Positions 61,229 to 64,000 of a stretch of 64,000 bases of DNA are shown here, piece after piece. Source of the stretch: Microvirga guangxiensis (GTDB lineage Bacteria > Pseudomonadota > Alphaproteobacteria > Rhizobiales > Beijerinckiaceae); NCBI RefSeq assembly GCF_900102135.1, contig NZ_FMVJ01000004.1, positions 1 through 64,000 on the forward strand, written 5' to 3'. Positions within the stretch are counted from its first letter, which is position 1, and each line of letters begins with the position of its first letter. Below the pieces are notes generated by a model, which searched no databases, was not told the DNA's origin, and was given only the letters and a program-made list of their open reading frames with translations. The translations under genes were made by a program, and so were the position numbers.

Positions 61229-64000
61229 TTACAATGTCCGCTTCACCTCTTCCACGCGGTAGCATTCGATCACGTCGCCAGCACGCATGTCCTGGTAGTT
61301 CTCGAAGGCCATACCGCATTCCTGGCCGGATGTGACTTCCTTCGCGTCGTCCTTGAAGCGCTTGAGCTGAGCGAGCTTGCCCTCGTGGATGACCACGTTG
61401 TCGCGGATGAGGCGAACATGGGCGCCACGCTGCACCACGCCGTCGAGGACGCGGCAGCCTGCGATCTTGCCGACCTTCGACACGTTGAACACTTCGAGGA
61501 TCTGCGCTTCGCCGAGGCGCTCTTCGCGCAGCGTCGGAGCGAGCAGTCCGGACATCGCCGCCTTCACGTCATCCACGAGGTCGTAGATGATGTTGTAGTA
61601 GCGGATCTCGATGCCGGCACGCTCGGCGGATTCACGTGCTTCCTTGTGGGCGCGCACGTTGAAGCCGAGGATGATCGCACCGGAGGCTTCCGCCAGCGTG
61701 ACGTCGGATTCCGAGATCGCGCCGACACCGGCCTGGATGATGCGGGCAGCGACTTCGTCGTTGCCAACCTTCTCGAGAGCACCGGCAATGGCCTCCGCCG
61801 AGCCCTGCACGTCGGCACGGATCACGAGCGGGAACTCCTTGCGGCCGGCTCCGGCCTTCAGGTCGCGCATCATGTCCACCAGCGTACGTCCGGCCGAACC
61901 CATGCGGGCTGCGGCGCGTTCGCGCTTCTGACGGGTGCGGTACTCGGTGACCTCGCGGGCACGGGCTTCGGACTCGACCACCGCAACGCGGTCGCCGGCT
62001 TCCGGAGTGCCGTTGAAGCCCAGCACCTCGACCGGAACCGAGGGGCCTGCTTCCTTCACGTTGGAGCCGAGATCGTTGATCAGGGCGCGCACGCGGCCCC
62101 ATTCGGCGCCGGCCACCACGATGTCGCCGGTGCGCAGCGTGCCGCGCTGGACGAGCACGGTCGCTACCGGACCGCGACCGCGATCGAGCTTGGCTTCGAT
62201 GACGGTGCCTTCGGCCGAACGTTCCGGGTTCGCCTTGAGATCCAGGATTTCCGACTGGAGCGACAGACCTTCGAGAAGGCTGTCGAGGCCGTGGCCGGTC
62301 TTGGCGGACACCTCGAATTCGAGGGTTTCGCCGCCCATGGATTCCACGACAATCGAGTGCTGGAGCAGCTCGGTGCGCACCCGCTGCGGGTTCGCGTCGG
62401 GCTTGTCCACCTTGTTGATCGCCACGATCAGCGGCACGCCGGCCGCCTGCGCGTGGGTGATCGCCTCGACGGTCTGGGGCATGACGCCGTCATCGGCCGC
62501 CACCACGAGCACGACGATGTCCGTCACCTTGGCGCCGCGGGCGCGCATGGCGGTGAAGGCGGCGTGGCCGGGGGTGTCGATGAAGGTGATCTTGCCGCCG
62601 AGCGGCGAGGTCACCTGATAGGCGCCGATATGCTGCGTGATGCCGCCGGCTTCGCCGGAGACCACGTTGGTCTTGCGGATCGCGTCGAGCAGCGAGGTCT
62701 TGCCGTGGTCGACGTGGCCCATGATGGTGACCACCGGAGGACGGGCCGTGAGGTTCTCGTCCGTGTCCGGCGTGTCGAAAAGGCCTTCCTCGACGTCCGA
62801 TTCCGCGACGCGCTTCACCGTGTGGCCGAGCTCTTCCGCGACGAGCTGCGCGGTATCGGCATCGATCACGTCGGTGATCTTGTGCATCTGTCCCTGCTTC
62901 ATCAGGAACTTGATCACGTCCACGGCGCGCTCCGACATGCGGTTGGCGAGCTCCTGGATGGTGATCGTTTCCGGAATCGTCACCTCGCGGGCGATCTTTT
63001 CCTTCTGCTCCACCTGGCGGTGGCCCATCAGACGCTGGTTGCGGCGACGGAACGCGGCGAGCGAACGGGTGCGCTCGTCCTCGCCGGAAGTGGCGGTCGC
63101 GAGCGTCAAGCGGCCACGGCGGCGCTCCTCGCCGGGAGCGGCCTTGGGCGTCTTCGGAGCAGCCGCCGGCTTTGCCGGGGTGCCGGGACGGCGAACCGTA
63201 CGCGGTGCCTCATCGTCATCGATCTCGACGGCGGGGCCACGGGTTGCCACCGGCGGAGCGGTGCGTGCATTGGGCTTGGCCGTGGACGGATCCGGGATCG
63301 CCGGAGCCGCGGGACGGGCCATGTGGTTGAGGCTCGGGGGACGACCGCCGGAGGTGCCGCCCGTTACGCGCGGACCACCGCCGAAACCGCCAGGGCGGCC
63401 TTCACGCGGTCCATCGGAACGGAAGCCACCGGGACGACCTTCGCCACGCGGGCCGCCTTCCGAGCGGAAACCGCCTGGACGGCCTTCACCGCGCGGGGCA
63501 CCTTCGGAGCGGAAGCCGCCGGAACGCTGACCATCGGGACGCGGACCGCGGGGACCATCGCCACGCGGGCCGTCCTGACGGAAGCCGCCGGGGCGACCTT
63601 CGCGCGGGCCATCCTGGCGCGGAGCCGGAGTACGGTCGCGAGCCTGTGCGGGAGCAGGAGCCGCTGTCTCGCCCAGACGACGGCGAGCCTCGTCCTCGGC
63701 GCGGCGCTTGCGCTCCTCGTCCTGACGGCGCCGCTCGTCCTCTTCCTGCTTGCGGGCTTCTGCCGCAGCACGATCCTTGGCCTCGGCAGCCTCGCGCTCG
63801 GCGCGGCGAGCAGCCTCTTCGGCCTGACGCTTGCGGTCTTCCTCGTCACGACGACGGGAATCGGCCAGCGCGTTCATGCGGGCATCGCGCTCCTGGTCGG
63901 AGAGCGTCTGCAGCACCACGCCGGACCGGGGCGCGTTTGAGGAGGGCGCGCCGCGTTGCGGGCGTCCGCCTTGATTGGACGGCTTCGAAGCCGGAGCAGC
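61229..64000 (-). CDS. infB: Translation initiation factor IF-2, 5' end outside window
   Basis: At least 924 residues are visible; the frame is still open at the window edge. The G domain has [15 protein letters not shown] (G1), DTPGHAAF (G3) and NKVDKP (G4). The N-terminal part is a charged helix ([23 protein letters not shown]), then a glycine/arginine/proline-rich tract with tandem copies of [17 protein letters not shown]-2 delivers initiator tRNA. The end of the gene, VEEVKRTL, lies at 61229. Confidence 0.97.
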   Translation of the reverse strand, partial: AAPASKPSNQGGRPQRGAPSSNAPRSGVVLQTLSDQERDARMNALADSRRRDEEDRKRQAEEAARRAEREAAEAKDRAAAEARKQEEDERRRQDEERKRRAEDEARRRLGETAAPAPAQARDRTPAPRQDGPREGRPGGFRQDGPRGDGPRGPRPDGQRSGGFRSEGAPRGEGRPGGFRSEGGPRGEGRPGGFRSDGPREGRPGGFGGGPRVTGGTSGGRPPSLNHMARPAAPAIPDPSTAKPNARTAPPVATRGPAVEIDDDEAPRTVRRPGTPAKPAAAPKTPKAAPGEERRRGRLTLATATSGEDERTRSLAAFRRRNQRLMGHRQVEQKEKIAREVTIPETITIQELANRMSERAVDVIKFLMKQGQMHKITDVIDADTAQLVAEELGHTVKRVAESDVEEGLFDTPDTDENLTARPPVVTIMGHVDHGKTSLLDAIRKTNVVSGEAGGITQHIGAYQVTSPLGGKITFIDTPGHAAFTAMRARGAKVTDIVVLVVAADDGVMPQTVEAITHAQAAGVPLIVAINKVDKPDANPQRVRTELLQHSIVVESMGGETLEFEVSAKTGHGLDSLLEGLSLQSEILDLKANPERSAEGTVIEAKLDRGRGPVATVLVQRGTLRTGDIVVAGAEWGRVRALINDLGSNVKEAGPSVPVEVLGFNGTPEAGDRVAVVESEARAREVTEYRTRQKRERAAARMGSAGRTLVDMMRDLKAGAGRKEFPLVIRADVQGSAEAIAGALEKVGNDEVAARIIQAGVGAISESDVTLAEASGAIILGFNVRAHKEARESAERAGIEIRYYNIIYDLVDDVKAAMSGLLAPTLREERLGEAQILEVFNVSKVGKIAGCRVLDGVVQRGAHVRLIRDNVVIHEGKLAQLKRFKDDAKEVTSGQECGMAFENYQDMRAGDVIECYRVEEVKRTL

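Noticed and set aside
61220..63940. A 906-residue open frame on the plus strand opposite infB
   Set aside because: It is antisense to a clearly conserved infB and arises from high GC with biased codons. The product is histidine, glycine and valine-rich without any domain.

Overview
The window is a 64 kb stretch of a high-GC alphaproteobacterial chromosome, most likely from the order Hyphomicrobiales (Rhizobiales). The evidence is the conserved gene order around the replication origin (hemE, origin, ppsR, maf, aroE, coaE, dnaQ, secB, Tim44-like gene), an Irr-type iron control element in front of an mbfA-type gene, a BA14K-family protein, a CenR/OtpR-type regulator next to a cyclic-nucleotide-binding gene, and the mnmE-mnmG-rsmG-parA-parB cluster. 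A Microvirga- or Methylobacterium-like host is a guess. I found no rRNA, tRNA, CRISPR array or insertion sequence.

Layout. 1-2.5 kb: the 3' end of ftsK, then lolA and xthA. 2.6-11.2 kb: accessory and signalling genes (chemotaxis receptor, large RTX-type secreted protein, cNMP-binding protein with an OmpR-type regulator, L,D-transpeptidase, solitary DNA methyltransferase, small membrane and secreted proteins). 11.4-16.4 kb: yggS, then leuS-lptE-holA. 16.4-22.7 kb, minus strand: a SUKH-type immunity gene, then parB, parA, rsmG, mnmG and mnmE with two parS sites. 22.8-28.1 kb: a thioredoxin-fold DUF255 protein, an unlisted 32-residue membrane protein, rho, hemJ and hemE. 28.13-28.64 kb: the predicted chromosomal origin. 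28.6-37.1 kb, plus strand: ppsR, maf, aroE, coaE, dnaQ, (secB, minus), Tim44-like, mltA, Smr, an XRE regulator and adenosine kinase. 37.1-39.7 kb: ChaC, DUF202, DUF2279. 39.8-45.8 kb, minus strand: coaA and a his operon (hisE, F, A, H, B) interrupted by map and an unknown gene. 45.9-47.8 kb: hslVU. 47.9-54.8 kb: accessory genes (PACE-like exporter, endonuclease III-like, BA14K, RidA, PPOX-type, DMT transporter, MbfA with its iron box, AraC regulator, Doc-type toxin-antitoxin pair). 55.1-64 kb, minus strand: pnp, rpsO, truB, two unknown genes, rbfA and the 3' part of infB, with a ferritin-like gene on the plus strand.

How it fits together. Essential genes point mostly away from the interval at about 28.3 kb, as expected if forks leave from there. 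That interval carries two exact TTAA-N7-TTAA CtrA-type boxes, seven GANTC (CcrM-type) sites and a near-consensus DnaA box. ParABS with two parS sites lies 7-9 kb away, the usual arrangement for origin segregation.

Most noteworthy observations: the origin and its regulatory motifs; the parS pair, one site inside the rsmG coding sequence; several lower-GC small genes, at least one an immunity-type protein, lodged inside housekeeping clusters (after parB, between map and hisF, between truB and rbfA); an RTX protein with seven N-terminal repeats suggestive of a propeller; a 32-residue membrane protein; and a double-stem leader on pnp. I did not find a clear multi-gene system that I would call undescribed.
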